Source: Echinometra lucunter
Lineage: Eukaryota; Echinodermata; Echinoidea; Camarodonta; Echinometridae
Assembly (NCBI GenBank): GCA_029962745.1
Contig: CM057152.1
Span: 24,447,176 to 24,511,175, forward strand
Reading direction: 5' to 3'
Length of the DNA stretch: 64,000 bases
Shown here: positions 45,853-58,600 of the stretch, piece by piece
How positions within the stretch are numbered: the stretch's first letter is position 1
Layout of the letters: the number at the start of each line of letters is the position of its first letter
Program-made: the position numbers and the translations under genes
Notes under the pieces: model-generated
Seen by the model: only the letters and a program-made list of their open reading frames with translations
Databases searched by the model: none
What the model was told of the DNA's origin: nothing

Positions 45853-48800
45853 GGGTATTTTTGTCTGTTTTGATATTATATTTATTCCAAAATGGAATTC
45901 TTATAATCTCCAATTGTAATAGGCCTACATTTCATTGAAAAGGCACAGAAATTGAACTTCATTATAAATACAGTATAATTATTAAACCTTTTATGTTTAC
46001 TTTATGTTTAAAGATTTTCCTTTCTTTCATTTTGGTTCTTTTTTCCCCCTGCAAATTTGGGATGTATCTCACAATACATGTGAGGTGAAATAAGCAACAA
46101 AAAAGAGGATTTGTAACAGCTTTACTCTTTTGTTCGAACAGAGAGTCATTCGACACAATCCAAAAGTTTGGCCTTGAGGTTGGTGTTACCCATGTGCTAG
46201 TCAAAATGGGGGCAAGAGTCCAGTTTACAAATGGAAAGTGGTACACCAAGCAGGACATCAGACAGGGATCACTACCAGTTGATGAACTGAGGGATCAGTT
46301 TGTGTTAGCCATTGATGCCAAGGAAACTGATCTTGACCAGTTCAGCATGGTAGATGTTGGTAAAGACACACTTTTTTGTCCTTGCTGTGATATTATGATT
46401 AAAGTTGAAAGTTCCATGCAAATGCACCTCATTTTTCCATCAACACTGCCTATACATTTGTGTTACATCCGGGGGGGGGGGGGGGGGGGGGACTCACATT
46501 TGGAAAGGGTAGGGGATTGTGTGGCCCCCCCAATCTGAAACCATACCCTGAAGAACTGAAGTTGCTTATGAACTGAGGAGCTTAAGAACTAAATGGCCCC
46601 TCTCCAAATGGGGGTCTTGTGGGAACTGGAATTTAACATGAAATGGGCATCTTGAGAAACCAACGCCTGAAATGAAAATAGGCAAATCTACTTCATACTT
46701 CATTTTGGGGTAATTTTATTATTGGAAGTGTTTATTCATCATAATTTTTGGATTTCCCCATTCCCCCGAATTTCTCAGACTTTTTTATTTCGCGAAAACT
46801 ACATGGAAAACATTTTGATTTTCCCAGAATTCTGGAAATTCCCTTAATATGGAAAGCTGGCCTTGCACCTCAGACAAGCCGTAGATCGAGCTGAGGGCTC
46901 CAAAGATCAGTATCGACTCGATCAACGGAGCTTCCTGCCTTGACTGGTACAATACATAGGTGTTTACAGTAGACCTAGAAACTTTTACGGCTTTCCAATT
47001 CATTCCGATGCGGCATCCAATTTTGAAATCGCGATATCTCTTTTTAAAAAAAAGATCATCAATGATCGTGCAAGGAAATTGAAAATGTTCAGGACGGACC
47101 GAAGCATTGTGCTTGGGAACGGGGATCTAAATAATTTTCGGGCTTACAGAACGAGCGATTTAAACCAGTGAACAAGAGGATTTCAACTGCGTACCATAGG
47201 AATGGGTTGGTCAATTGAAAAAGATTATGCTTTGGAATGTCTGGCAAGGCGGTGAAAAGGGGGCCTTAAGGGCCGCACATACCCATACTGCCATACGTGA
47301 GTGCCTTCCCCCCCCCCCCCGGTGACATCTCTTCTCTCTGTGTGTCTTTCTGTTAATTGTAGCTTTTTCTTTCTATACCTGGTCCTTCATTCTCTGCCTA
47401 TCTACAACACATACATCTTCATGATCTCTGCACAGGCAGTTCTTTTTACTACATAAAATATAACATGTACTTGATTTCCTTTGTATAATGTATTGTACAT
47501 AACAGAGGCATCAATTGGGGGGGGGGGAGCAGTTGCCCCTAGAAATTTTTTTTAATTTTTTGCCCCCTTCCCCCAAATAATTTCCAATTCTGGAAAAAAA
47601 AAAAAAAAACATATAAAATGCAATATTGGGTAAGCTATTATACAATCATTCAAATTATGTCAGTTTAATACTAAAAGAATATTTTTAAAACACTGAACAC
47701 CTGGTAGCGCTCGCTCACATTCAAGTATCTTAACCAATGCCTATTATAATTACTATTCGTATGAAAGGAAATCAGTTTGCATCTTGTGATTCTATCTAAT
47801 GTTACACTATTCTTCTACTCCTAGAATGTTAGTAATATAACCAGGCCTGAATATCACTCCAAGAAATCATGTGGCAAGTTAATCTAAAACTAGATACACT
47901 ACCAGTAGATAATGGCCTAGATAACAAAATTCCTATTTTTTATGCCTCCGCCCACCGTAGGTGGTTGCCGGAGGCATTATGTTTTCGGGTCGTCCGTCCG
48001 TCCGTCCGTCCGTCCGTCCCGTTTTCGTTCTCGCGATAACTTAAGAACCGTTTGACGGATCAACTTCAAACTTAACTCGTGTATGCATATGGGAGGGGCA
48101 ATGATCTGATTAGATTTTGGAGTCTCAAGGTCAAAGGTCAAGGTCATAGAGCTAATAATACACATAAAAATGGCTTGTTCTTGCGATAACTTAAGAACCA
48201 TTTGACAAGATTGGCCTTCAAACTTGGCTCATGTATGCACATGGAAGGGACAATGATCTGATTAGATTTTGGGGTCACAAGGTCAAAGGTCAAAGGTCAT
48301 AGAGGTCATTATGTACATAGAAATGGTTCGTTTTCAGCATAACTCAACAACCATTTGACCGATCAACCTCAAACTTGGCACAGGTATGCATATGGGAGGG
48401 ACAATTATCTGATTAGATTTTGGAGTCTCAAGGTCAAAGGTCAAGGTCATAGAGGTAATAATACACTTAAAAATGGCTCGTTCTCGCGATAACTTAAGAA
48501 CCATTTTGACAGATTGGCTTTAAACTTGGCTCATGTATGCACATGGAAGGGACAATGATCTGATTAGATTTTGGGGTCTCAAGGTCAAAGGTCATAGAGG
48601 TCATTATGTACATAGAAATGGTTTGTTCTTGTGATAACTCAGTAACCATTTGACGGTTGAACAAACTTGGCTCATGTATGCATATGGAAAGGGCAATACT
48701 CTCATTAGATTTGGGGGTCACAAGGTCAAAGGTCAAGGTCAAAGATGTCATTGTATAAATGAAAATAAAGCAACATGAAGTGCCATTTATTTCTGATCTG

Positions 48801-49930
48801 GTAATGGCGGAGGCATAAAGTTCGACCACGCGTGGTCGAAGATTCATCTAGTTTTCTCTTGCTCACTCCCTACTCTACCTTTTTTATTTGTTAATTTTGT
48901 TGTCACTTTTGGACAGCAAAGGAGGGGTGCCAGATGCTCAGGAAATCATTGAACTGATTACTTGTTACTTAGGCCAAACATTTTCTTTTTCATTTTGTAC
49001 AGTGAAGTTATCTGAAGTGAAGTATTTAAGTCTTGAAGGATGTGGTTTAATTGATGATCACTGCCTCGCAAGCCTTGTACATTTAAGAGACACCCTCACA
49101 CATCTTAATATTAACAACTGTGAGCAAGTCACTGGAAAATGGCATAGCAGCACTACACAAACTGAGGTAATAGTCTGCTTATGTGCCAATAAATGCTCTC
49201 TGTTGCTAAAATTTAGTGATGTTTAAGTAACCTGTAAAACATTTAGTCTGCTCCTGCTGTTGATATTTAGTATGCTGGAGGAAAAAGCATGTAAGTATTA
49301 CAAGGGGGAAAATGCTTTTGTGAATCTTCATAGCTACTTGTATTGCCAGTGGATGTCATTGATATAATATGATGCTTGCTGTTATGACTTGAAATTCTTA
49401 CCTTTCTGAAGATTAATTAAAGAAAAATGTAGGTGATGGCATATACATCTATTTTTTCTTGCATATATTCAGTAGATTTGATATAAAGAACTATATAATT
49501 CTCTAATTTCTTGTCCTAATGTGAAGGATGCATGTAATTGGCCAAATACCTATATCATTGAAATAAGTTATCTTGGAATATATTTTGTGTTTCAGAAACA
49601 ATTTTTTCTATTATGTATACAGGAATCTAGAGAGGCTGAATATGAACAACATGCAGAATGTCAGCTTTGCTCCTCTGGTTGCTGTTATGCTGGAGGATGT
49701 GTTGCCACGATTACGCATCAGCCTTGTCACCAAACATGTGGATAAATATGTGGAGGAGGCCAAAAAGAGGAACTCAGATAATAGAAGAGCACAGAAAACA
49801 AGCAGGACTTGACCGGTCAATCCAAGATGATCTTGCAGATTTGAGGAATAGGATTAGGGGGGGAGTTAACAGTGATGAAAGACATGTACAAGAGAGATTC
49901 AGGAAGCAAAATGGAGAAGTAAAGACATAA
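45297..49930 (+). CDS. DMAC2: DMAC2/ATP5SL-like leucine-rich-repeat protein, four visible exons, 5' end missing (right-arm copy)
   Basis: Exons are 45,297-45,456, 46,142-46,359, 49,003-49,166 and 49,623-49,930. Splice sites include cgcag/ACAGC, GAAACT/gtgagt, aacag/AGAG, ATGTTG/gtaaag, tacag/TGAAG, CTGAG/gtaata and tacag/GAATC. Joining them gives phase-correct codons (CT+A Leu, G+TG Val, AG+G Arg). The second exon is fully open (ESFDTIQKFGLEVGVTHVLV onward). One extra G near 49,134 shifts the LRR exon after EQVT, and one extra A near 49,797 shifts the final exon. The left copy has the in-frame version at both sites and would continue to KQAGLDRSIQDDLADLRNRI and a Lys/Arg-rich end at TAA 49,928-49,930. 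The role by homology is complex I membrane-arm assembly in mitochondria. The missing 5' exon leaves targeting untested. Confidence 0.75.
46360..47938. other. DMAC2-like intron sequence (right arm)
   Basis: This is the first part of the intron between exons 2 and 3, the mirror of 40,323-41,929. It carries a 21-base G-run at 46,471-46,491 and a 13-base C-run at 47,308-47,320. No separate gene is seen. Confidence 0.6.
47939..48845. mobile_element. TTATGCCTCCGCC-ended minisatellite element, five units (right arm)
   Basis: This is the mirror of 39,270-40,322 with the same inverted ends and the same TTCGACCACGCGTGGTCGAA palindrome (48,821-48,840). It has one unit fewer, and its CGTCCGTCCGTCC run at 47,991-48,020 is longer. 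Several perfect AGGTCAAAGGTCA direct repeats occur. Confidence 0.75.
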
Positions 49931-50712
49931 GGATTGTGAGATCATGCTTTAGGAACGCTATCTTCTTCCACTTGCCTCTGTGATACACGTTGCACCATGT
50001 ACTCTCAAAATGATATTTAGGATGCAGACACTTTAAAGCTTGAAAACATCATTTGTTTTCTCATGTTCCATATTTTGGCACTTCCGAACAGAACTGAACC
50101 TAATCATCTGGTTCAGCTGTTCGATAATTCAGTAAAATAATTAGACGTGTTAGGAGGCGCAAATGAATTGGTCTTTTACTGAAAAAAACAAGTGGTCTGT
50201 GGATAAGTTTTAAAGCAAATCTCATTGGCAATAGAGAGGAATAATTAGTTGTAAAAATCGGCGACTGCTTTTCAGTTCACCATTATATCCAACGTCGATA
50301 TGACCGTCATTGGGGGGAAAGAGCTGATTCATCAATTTAATTAATAATTAATAATGACAACCAAACAAAATTAATTTCACTGTTAGGAGCAGAATGATTC
50401 AAGTCACGATCAGTGTTTATAATCCACTTTTCCCACTTTGTGGGGTTAGACCATCGATCTCTACCAGTGGATAAAGCAATGCCCTCTACGTTTGATGTGA
50501 TAGGTCACCATATTTGGGCTCATAGAAAAATGCCGCTGCTGTACGGTTTTTTAAATACAATTGTATGCTTTTTAGCATCAAATAATTTAGCATTGTGAAG
50601 TCTTTTCCACAAATTAACTGCAAAATCAGGCAAAACAAGTGTTCCCTTACAAGTTATAAGGGTGATTTAATGTGACATCAGTATAATGTCTTTTTTAGAT
50701 AAAAAAATCATA
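49931..50712. other. 3' flank of the DMAC2-like gene (right arm)
   Basis: This is the mirror of 37,398-38,193. No independent coding region is recognised. Confidence 0.4.
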
Positions 50713-51344
50713 TTATTTACATGTATCTTTCGCGTAGGAGTCCATTGGAATCGTACACAAGACGATGTCCCATGCTGTGTAGGGCTCGTAATTTTGGTTG
50801 TGCGGCTGCATCAACTGCTCGCATAGAACCGTGCATATGATGCTATATCCAGGTGGTAGATATGGATGAGTTGAAAAGTTCATTTCCTTGAAAGCTGTTC
50901 TCCATGCCCTCCTATCAAGTGGGTCTATGTGGGAGAAGTCAGACGCTGTTATGTCTTTCTTGATCGTTTCCCAGCATGTCATATGGGGTCTCCCACGTGG
51001 TTTCCTGCCAGGAACTGTTAAGTTGAAGGCTTTCTGGAGCCAGTGGGTTTCTTCTCTCCTAATCACATGTGCATAACACCTCAGCCTGCACATCCATCTA
51101 ACCACTCTCATCTCTGCCTTTCGATGCACTGAATGCTGAACAGTTTCATAGTCCACGTCTCGTAACCATAGATCATGCATTTCTGCACACAGGCATCATA
51201 GACCAGAATTTTACTTTTAGTGGGGATGCTCTTGGAGTGAGGAAGGGAGAGTTCACGAAAGGTTTTTCATGCACAGTGGCTCCTTGCAGTCGCAGCTGCT
51301 TTCTCACCTCCTCTGGCAGCTAACATATTACCAAGGTAGCAGAA
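50713..51344 (-). mobile_element. Non-LTR retrotransposon ORF2 C-terminal fragment, longer open frame (right arm)
   Basis: This is the minus-strand partner of 36,766-37,397. Here 51,180-50,713 is open for 155 codons (AEMRVVRWMCRLRCYAHVIR, then GRKPRGRPHMTCWETIKKDI and PLDRRAWRTAFKEMN). The left copy is frameshifted. The upstream YLGNMLAARGG block is in another frame, so neither copy is functional. Confidence 0.7.
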
Positions 51345-51765
51345 CTTTTTGTTTTGTTTGTATTTCATTATTCTTGAAGACAGTGTGACAATATTATTTT
51401 CATCCAATAAAGAATCATTCGTAAAATCAATCGTCGTACATGTGCTTCCTGATTCTTGAAAACAATCTGCCGATTTTATTATCGTTTGGTGAAGAATATA
51501 TGGGTCAGGTAAACAGAATCATCTGCTCTTTTTTAGCACTGCATAATTCTTGAAGATGATGCATCAATTTTAACATTGTTTGATGAAGAATATAGATGCG
51601 TCACATACAACATATCATCTGCTGTTTGTGTACATTGCATAACTTCTGAAGACAATGCAAAGATTTTATTACCATTGTTCAGTGAAGATTACGGATACAT
51701 GACGTAAACTAAATCATCTGCTCTTCGCTTGCGTTTCATAATTCTTGAAGACGATGTGCCGATTT
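51345..51765 (-). repeat. Tandem repeat of about 95-100 bp (right-arm copy)
   Basis: This is the mirror of 36,345-36,765, with the same units marked by ATCATCTGCTCTT and CATAATTCTTGAAGA. It shows no copy-number difference. Confidence 0.75.
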
Positions 51766-52570
51766 TATTTTATTTTTTATTTTTTTTTTGTAATTTTTTA
51801 TGCTTTATTGATCCTTTGCATTTCAAATAAAACATAACATCAACAGTATGACGGATCATATAATATAATACAAATGACGTTGGTGTACACATGTCTGACA
51901 TACTGTACATATAAAATAAACGACTGACTGTCAATTTCTGTACTAAGAAATCACGTAAGATTACAAAAAAAAAAATGAATAATGCATATCAGAAAAAAAA
52001 AAGAAATAGAAAGTAGGCATCTGGCCAGAAAAGGGAAAATTTTAAAAAATTAAGCAGCGTCCTATACCTCCGGTATTGACCCTTGATGATATTCAAATTG
52101 CTGGTCCATTTACCAGTGTGCATAGCTAATTTGCTTTGTACTTGCTTTGCTTTGTACACTGTTCAACAAATTCAAACGACAAAAGATAATTACAAAAGTG
52201 GTGGAGATTAGGCTTCGCATCGCCACACTGACATCTAAATATATATTGTTTACCTGGCAGTAGCAAAAAATATGAAATTTAGATATTTCTAGACATTTGG
52301 GCCTTATAAAGACCACAAAGAACATAATTTTCTATAGGAAAAATTGGGAGGTCAGGTTCTGCAAAAAGGGTGCTAATATTCCAGAATTTGTTAACGACTG
52401 GACAGGACAAAAAAAGGTTTGCGAGAGTTTCGGGTGACCTTTTGCAAAATGAACAGTTTGTATCTGTTACTTTGTTGATATGGTAGAGCCGAACTTTAGT
52501 AAAGATCAAATCATTAAGGATTTTAAACTGCAAAGCTCGTAGCCTGTATCTATATTAAAACAAAGGAGAA
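51766..52570 (-). mobile_element. L1/Tx1-like LINE ORF2 C-terminus and 3' end (right-arm copy)
   Basis: This is the mirror of 35,540-36,344, with the same CSFC...FLSC knuckle and the same frameshifts. The insertion and its decay therefore predate divergence of the two arms. Confidence 0.7.
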
Positions 52571-53373
52571 TTTTTAGTAGTTCCGTTATTTGTTGATGTT
52601 GGAGACCATAAGTTTGATTTAGATTATGTATAAATGTGATGTTGATGAATTATTTTCCTTCAGAAAAAAATGAGTAATATAATTTCTGCACCGGTTTTAT
52701 AATCATCTTTTTTAATCATCACTTCAGCAGCATTTGTTGTCTGCTACTTGTTTCATGAAGCTATCTTTAACAAAATCAAAGACAACTTGTGAGACACGGA
52801 CTTAACGAGGAATCCAAACCTGTCATATCTCCTTCATATCTTTTTGGATGCAGGCCAGTAATAAAACTACAAACAGTTCTTGGATTACCCTTTTTGATGC
52901 ATCGAAGATGATGTTATGGTTAAAAACATAATCATATAAAAACAATGTTACATGTTAGAGCAGCATTTTTTTATATCTGCTTAAAGGGTATTTATTGGCA
53001 TGTCAGATGAGTCCTATGAGAGAACTCTAGTGGGTCCCAGATGAATTTATAGAGCCTTTGATTCCTGGCTCAAAAACCCGATACTGCAGGCGACAAACAA
53101 CGAAATTCCAGCATAATCGCATTGCAGACCCAATTTGCAAGAAATTGAGCAGAAAAATGTGCCTACATATTTTCGGGAGAATATGTTTCAGCTACTAGTA
53201 GCAAAACTATGCTATGTCTCATTCCAAGCACTGATTTTGCTTGACTTTTCTTCGGTCTCAACACATTGCCGTATGGGGAGATACATGTACATACTGGTCT
53301 ATGACCTGAACTGGGCACGCATCATTGCAGCTGCCATTTGTTGGTCGAAGCAGGAAATTTTTACCAATCTTTC

Positions 53374-53413
<40 letters not shown>

Positions 53414-53744
53414 GCTCTCTCTCTGACTTTTGTCTCTCTATTCAAATCTCTTTCTCTTCTCCCACCTCTCGCACCAGCCAATGATTGAAGAATAAGTCCA
53501 AAACGTGCATTTCTTATGTCTTTCATTGTTTTTTATACATGCAATTACTCTCAACTGTATATTAAAACTATCATGTGAGCAAAGTATGTTCTAAAAACAA
53601 TATTTAATTAATCAAAGAGGACATTAGAAGATCTCTAAAGTAAATTAAGGATCAAGATGGGAAATAACACTACCCTACACAGATGTATTTGTGCTGAGTA
53701 TACTACATCAAAATGAGGGGAATATTTTCACCCCCCCCCCCCCC
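52571..53744. other. Non-coding arm sequence with a 33-base C-run
   Basis: This is the mirror of 34,393-35,539. A C-run at about 53,378-53,410 interrupts what is GA/CT-rich sequence in the left arm. It creates a polyproline frame that should not be annotated. Confidence 0.4.
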
Positions 53745-53930
53745 CTTTCACAAAGACTTAAAATTTATTTTAAAATCGATCCGGTCAGTTTTAAGTAACT
53801 TAAAATTGATAAGATGAAACATGATCTGAATCAATTCAAAGCTGTACAAAGGCATATTACATCAGTCCCTGCTTAAAATTAATCAAAAATCTAAAATAAA
53901 TTTAATCTTTGTGAAACACCCTCCTGTTGT
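53745..53930. mobile_element. Short MITE with TTCACAAAGA inverted ends (right arm)
   Basis: This is the mirror of 34,206-34,392. A C-run of about 15 bases abuts its outer end. Confidence 0.6.
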
Positions 53931-55002
53931 CCCAGACTTATATGTATGTGACCACTTGTAACAAATGATTGATGATCTGTTTAATGGTGTCTTTCCATGT
54001 TGTATTTGAAGGTAAATTGAGGATTGAACATTTGGAAAACTTGCACTTAGGCACCTTAAAAAATCAGAGCCAATTTGGAATGCAGCCTTAAGCGTCTTTC
54101 CCGCTCGGCTCGTTTCCCCTCTGATCCTCCTGTTTCTCCAAAAACAAAACAACGGGGATCGGGAAAGCCGATGTAAAAGAATGGTCGTGGAGAAGACGAT
54201 CAAAGACGCGGCGAGACTTTTGATTATTGCCTTATGAATTAATTTTTTTTTTTAAAGTTTTAAGTAAAGTCAATTGAAGGTCAGCCCCAAATATATGTAG
54301 GCCTAACTTGCTAAATAAATGGGGATTATAAGAGAAACAGAAAAGGTAGAGGAAAATCATTCCAATGGGCAAATGAGTAATGAGCTGTGATATCATTCTC
54401 CTTCTCTATCTCAACTCTTCAGTTGTTTGTACATTTTGATGGTTAAATCCCCCCCCCCTTTTTTTTCATTTACCAAGAAAATTATTTCTTGATGCTTCTA
54501 AACGTGTTTTAAACATATTCATGGAAACAAACACAATTTTCTTTTCAGAAAACTGAAAAAATAAGGGAATCTTTGGCAAAAGTCATATTAAATATGATGC
54601 ACATGAAATTTTTCTTAATTTTTTTGTCAGAAAATCTCTTTTATCTTTCTACTTTTTTGTATGGAGGCATTGGAATTCTCCTTTAAAAGGACATTCTGAA
54701 AATATTTTTTCAATTTTGTTTAAGCCCATCACACACTGGTCAATCCACCATTCTCATTCTACCATCATAATTTTGTCTTTGTCTTGTCTGTCCCTTTCTC
54801 CTCTCTTTCTCACTCTTCATTCTAGACTGTGAGGCAGAATCTGTGTTTGATATTGGGCCTATTTCCATCAGGAAAGGTTGATCTTGTGACCTTCTAAAAT
54901 CCTGTTTGGAGTATTCATGTACAATGTTCCTTGTACAAATGTTTTATAAATCAATGTTACTTTCAGAATAATCATGCTTGTCTGACGACACGGTGACTAT
55001 GG
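53931..55002. other. Non-coding arm sequence
   Basis: This is the mirror of 33,131-34,205. It holds the preserved but unrecognised 106-codon frame (54,203-53,883, minus strand) and a GC-richer block near 54,080-54,220. Confidence 0.35.
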
Positions 55003-55395
55003 TTGTTCAATGCAGAATACGTATGTGCTGCAAATTTATCGGCTTTAGGAGATTTTAGTAGAATCATAGAGTCTGCAATTTCCTGGAACTATGATCTGAT
55101 TGGGCTCCCAATCACCAACCAATGGGATCCATACAGTGTGTGGCAGCTTTACAGGAGCCAGAAAAATGAGAGTTTTTGCCTTTTAAAAAAAAACAAAAAC
55201 AAAAACCAAAAAAAATAATTACTTTAGAAAATTGATTTTGAAAAGATGTATCTAACTTGGTGTTTGCTTGATGCCTATGACAAAGATGTCTATAGCCTGC
55301 TAGAATCTTCAGGACTGAAGAAGGCAATTGAACACAGGAGAAGAAGGGATTTGTGTCGTTGCAATTCAAATATAAAGATAATTCAGTCAATATAA
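55003..55395 (+). CDS. Candidate exons of an unrecognised host gene (right-arm copy)
   Basis: This is the plus-strand partner of 33,130-32,745. A first block from about 55,015 (after caatgcag) encodes EYVCAANLSALGDFSRIIES onward to about 55,180. A second, after an actttag acceptor near 55,225, encodes KIDFEKMYLTWCLLDAYDKD onward to a TAA at 55,393-55,395. The roughly 45-base A-rich separator is too short for a normal intron, so the model is incomplete. One or both blocks may be exons whose neighbours I cannot see. Confidence 0.35.
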
Positions 55396-55684
55396 TTGCA
55401 ATGAGCTAGAATATATTGTGTATAATGTAACTTGCATTTTCAAAGTAATAATCTTACAGTTAATTTATAAAAAAAAAAAACATGAGATAAACTGCATAAG
55501 CAATTTGAAGGTGCATTTAACATGAGGTTGTAGTAACTAGAAAGAAAGAAATTAGAATTTACAAGTACATGTGTCATGTGAATCAAAGGTTGTATTTCCA
55601 ACAGTCTGTATATGATTGACATCAAATGTTTGATATAGGTTTTCCCGCCCATTTTTAAAATTTGATCATTCACTTTAATGTTAA
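55396..55684. other. Non-coding arm sequence
   Basis: This is the mirror of 32,448-32,744. Nothing is recognised. Confidence 0.35.
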
Positions 55685-58600
55685 CCAAGCAAACACCAAA
55701 CGTTTTTAAAACGTCTTAAAAACGTTTTTTCTAGGTCCGTAGGTCTTCGTCCCTAAAACAAACGTTTGAAAAACGTTTTAAGAACGTCCAAATGGAAATT
55801 TACCATTAGTCGAAAATGTTTTCTTTTTATATAACGTTTATAAAAACGTTTTTTAAACGTTCCAAAATGTGAATATGCATCTCGTGGAACCTTTTTAAAA
55901 CGTCCTTAAAATGTTTCTTGCCAATTTTTTTTTTTCATTGTTTTATAAACGTTCAAAAGTTGGGCTATGGACATGATAATCGATCATGATTCATCTTCAT
56001 TCACCAAAATCATATTTTTTAAAAAAAATAAATGGCAATCTATTTTGGCAATTCAAGTTGAGCTATAATGCAAAATGTATTTACACTGATTGTAATGCAC
56101 AAAATGCAATTTGAAGAGGTATTCTGTGTCTGAAGTGAAAATTTGTAATCAACTATTTTTAACGGCCATTGCAGTCTGGTTCCTATATAAATTGAAAAAT
56201 TGTAATCTTCCACTATTTTTTAACGGTCATTGTAGTCTGGTCCCTATACATATATACAGAGACCTGACAAGCGTCAGGTCTTTGACAAGAGTCAGGTCTG
56301 AGAAGAGTCGGGTCTTTTCAATCTTGACAGGAGTCAAGACCGGTCGGTCCCAGACGTAAATAATCATATTTGATTGATACACGTCTGTCAAAACCCGATG
56401 AGAGAGAGAAAGAGTTCAGTAGATAGGTTTAGGATAGGATAGAATATAGGCAAAGAGTTGTTAGGATTATAGGAGGATAGGATTATAGACCATTAAGTGG
56501 ATTGTACTGAAAGAGCTTCATTTCAGGTTAAAATTATTGTTTGTATCATAATTATTAAAGGTTTTCTGGAGGTTCTTACAACGTCTGTAAGGTTTTTTTA
56601 AACGTTCTGGAAAAGTTTTTTCGGACATGCTTAAAACGTTCGCCAGGTTTTATATACGTTCTTTAAAGGTTTTCTTGACGTTTTTAAAACATCTGCCATG
56701 TTTCAAAACTTTCTAGAAAGGATTTATGTACGTTCTGAAAAGGTGTTTAGGACATTCTGTAAACGTTTGCTGGATGTTATTGAAAGGTTCTTAAAATGTT
56801 TTTAAACGCCCGTACATTGTCTGAAGGCCCTTCAATTAGAAGCAAATTTTCCAAAGGTTTTTTTATTTTTTTTTAAACGTCCAAATAAACGTTTTTAAAA
56901 CATCTGAAACCTTCCACCGAAAAACCTTTTTTATAACGTTTTCACAAAATTTAAAAAAAAAAAAAAAAAAAAAACTCGGGGAGACCGGGGTGAAATGGGA
57001 CATGGGAAGAAATGGGACATGGGAAGAAATGGGACACCCTTGTAACTTGAAAAATACTCGGCCAATCAGCAAACTGATTATATTAGTAAAAAGGTGTGGC
57101 ACAGATCACAACAGACATACCAGCCACTTCACAACTGTACATGTAAGTTAAAATTTAATTTCTTTCTTATACCCCTTTTAAAATTATTTTTCTTCAGTTT
57201 TTGTAGGTAAAATATCAAGTACATGTATACTACATAGATCTGGTAGGTCCTATATTATGCTAATTGGTAACTAAGTAAGTGTGCATGACTTCTGAAAATA
57301 AAAGGTTAGAAATAGTGACCGCCATTTTTATTTTTTTTTCTTTTTTTTACCAAGGGGGAGAAATGGGACAGTGTGTCCCACTTCTCCCCAGAACGTTTAA
57401 GTTCTACTACTTGTGCAATACAAATTTCATTTTTTTTAAACGGAAACCCTTAGAAAATCCTTATTGCGCACTGTAAACACTTTCTAAAGCTTATAGTGCA
57501 TGGAGTTGGTCTAATTTTGTCCCAAATCTTAATTTACAAACAAACCAAAAAATACTAATTTCCATACCAGTTTTTCATAATTTTAATCTTTCAAATTTTG
57601 GTACTAAATGTTTTTCAGAATACGACTTGTTCAATTTTGTCTCATTCTCCTATAAGTTGATTTTGATTGCTTTACAACAACTGTTATGACAAAATGGTTT
57701 TTCAAGGAGGGGAAATGGGAGACTGATTTGCAGACTCATGTCGACTGGACTGAAAAGCTTACAACATTTGTGATTTTATACTAACAGATGCTAAAATAAA
57801 ACTTAATCTCTTAACATATTGCGTTAAGAATGTTATGATGATCCAGGCACGTCTGACGAGCAGATTTATTTTTTGAGGCTTGATATTCAAGGAAAACAGT
57901 AATTTTATGAGAGAACTGGTAGGTAATAGAGTTTCATTGTTATATTTTGACTTGTTCTTATTGTTGAATATTCTTAAAACATATGTTTTAGCATTGTTTG
58001 AGTTCTTCAAAAAACGGTGTTAGATTAAACGCGCGATATCACCAATTTATTGTACGCTCATTTTATGAAGCATTTGATGTTTCATTTTCTTTTGATGAAA
58101 AGTTTCAAATCATTCACATATTTTTAGATGTAGTTGACAGTGGTAACTATGTACTCATAATTTCAATCTTGCAATTTTTCTCATAGATCGTACTAATGGA
58201 AAGCTTCAGTTTAATGTTAGATGATACCTTCAAAAAAAAAACTATTAAAAAGGAACTTTCAGGGAGAGAAAAGGGAGACTGCGTTAACTAAGATAGTGTT
58301 TGCACATATTGTTGCAAATGAATAGAGTGGAAAATTCAAAACGTTCTACGATAATATTCTTTCAACAAAATTCCTCTTAAGAGCTCTTAAAGGGCATTCT
58401 GTTTACAAATTATTCCCCTTTTGCCTTTTATCTTCATTTACAGGTGTTTGTTATATCATCAGTCTACTTTGTAAGAATTTTACTGATTCTTTTGTGATTG
58501 TCCCATTTCACCCCATCTGTCCCATTTCACCCTTCTTGATGTCCCATTGCTCCCCGGGATGTCCCATGTTACCCCAAAATTAAGGGTTTCAAAAATAATC

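Noticed and set aside
49521..49745. A separate ORF across the intron/exon boundary before the last DMAC2-like exon
   Set aside because: It reads through a clear tacag acceptor, and only the downstream part in another frame is family-like.
53135..53526. Protein with a polyproline tract, and the opposite polyglycine frame
   Set aside because: These are produced by a 33-base C-run absent at full length from the partner arm.
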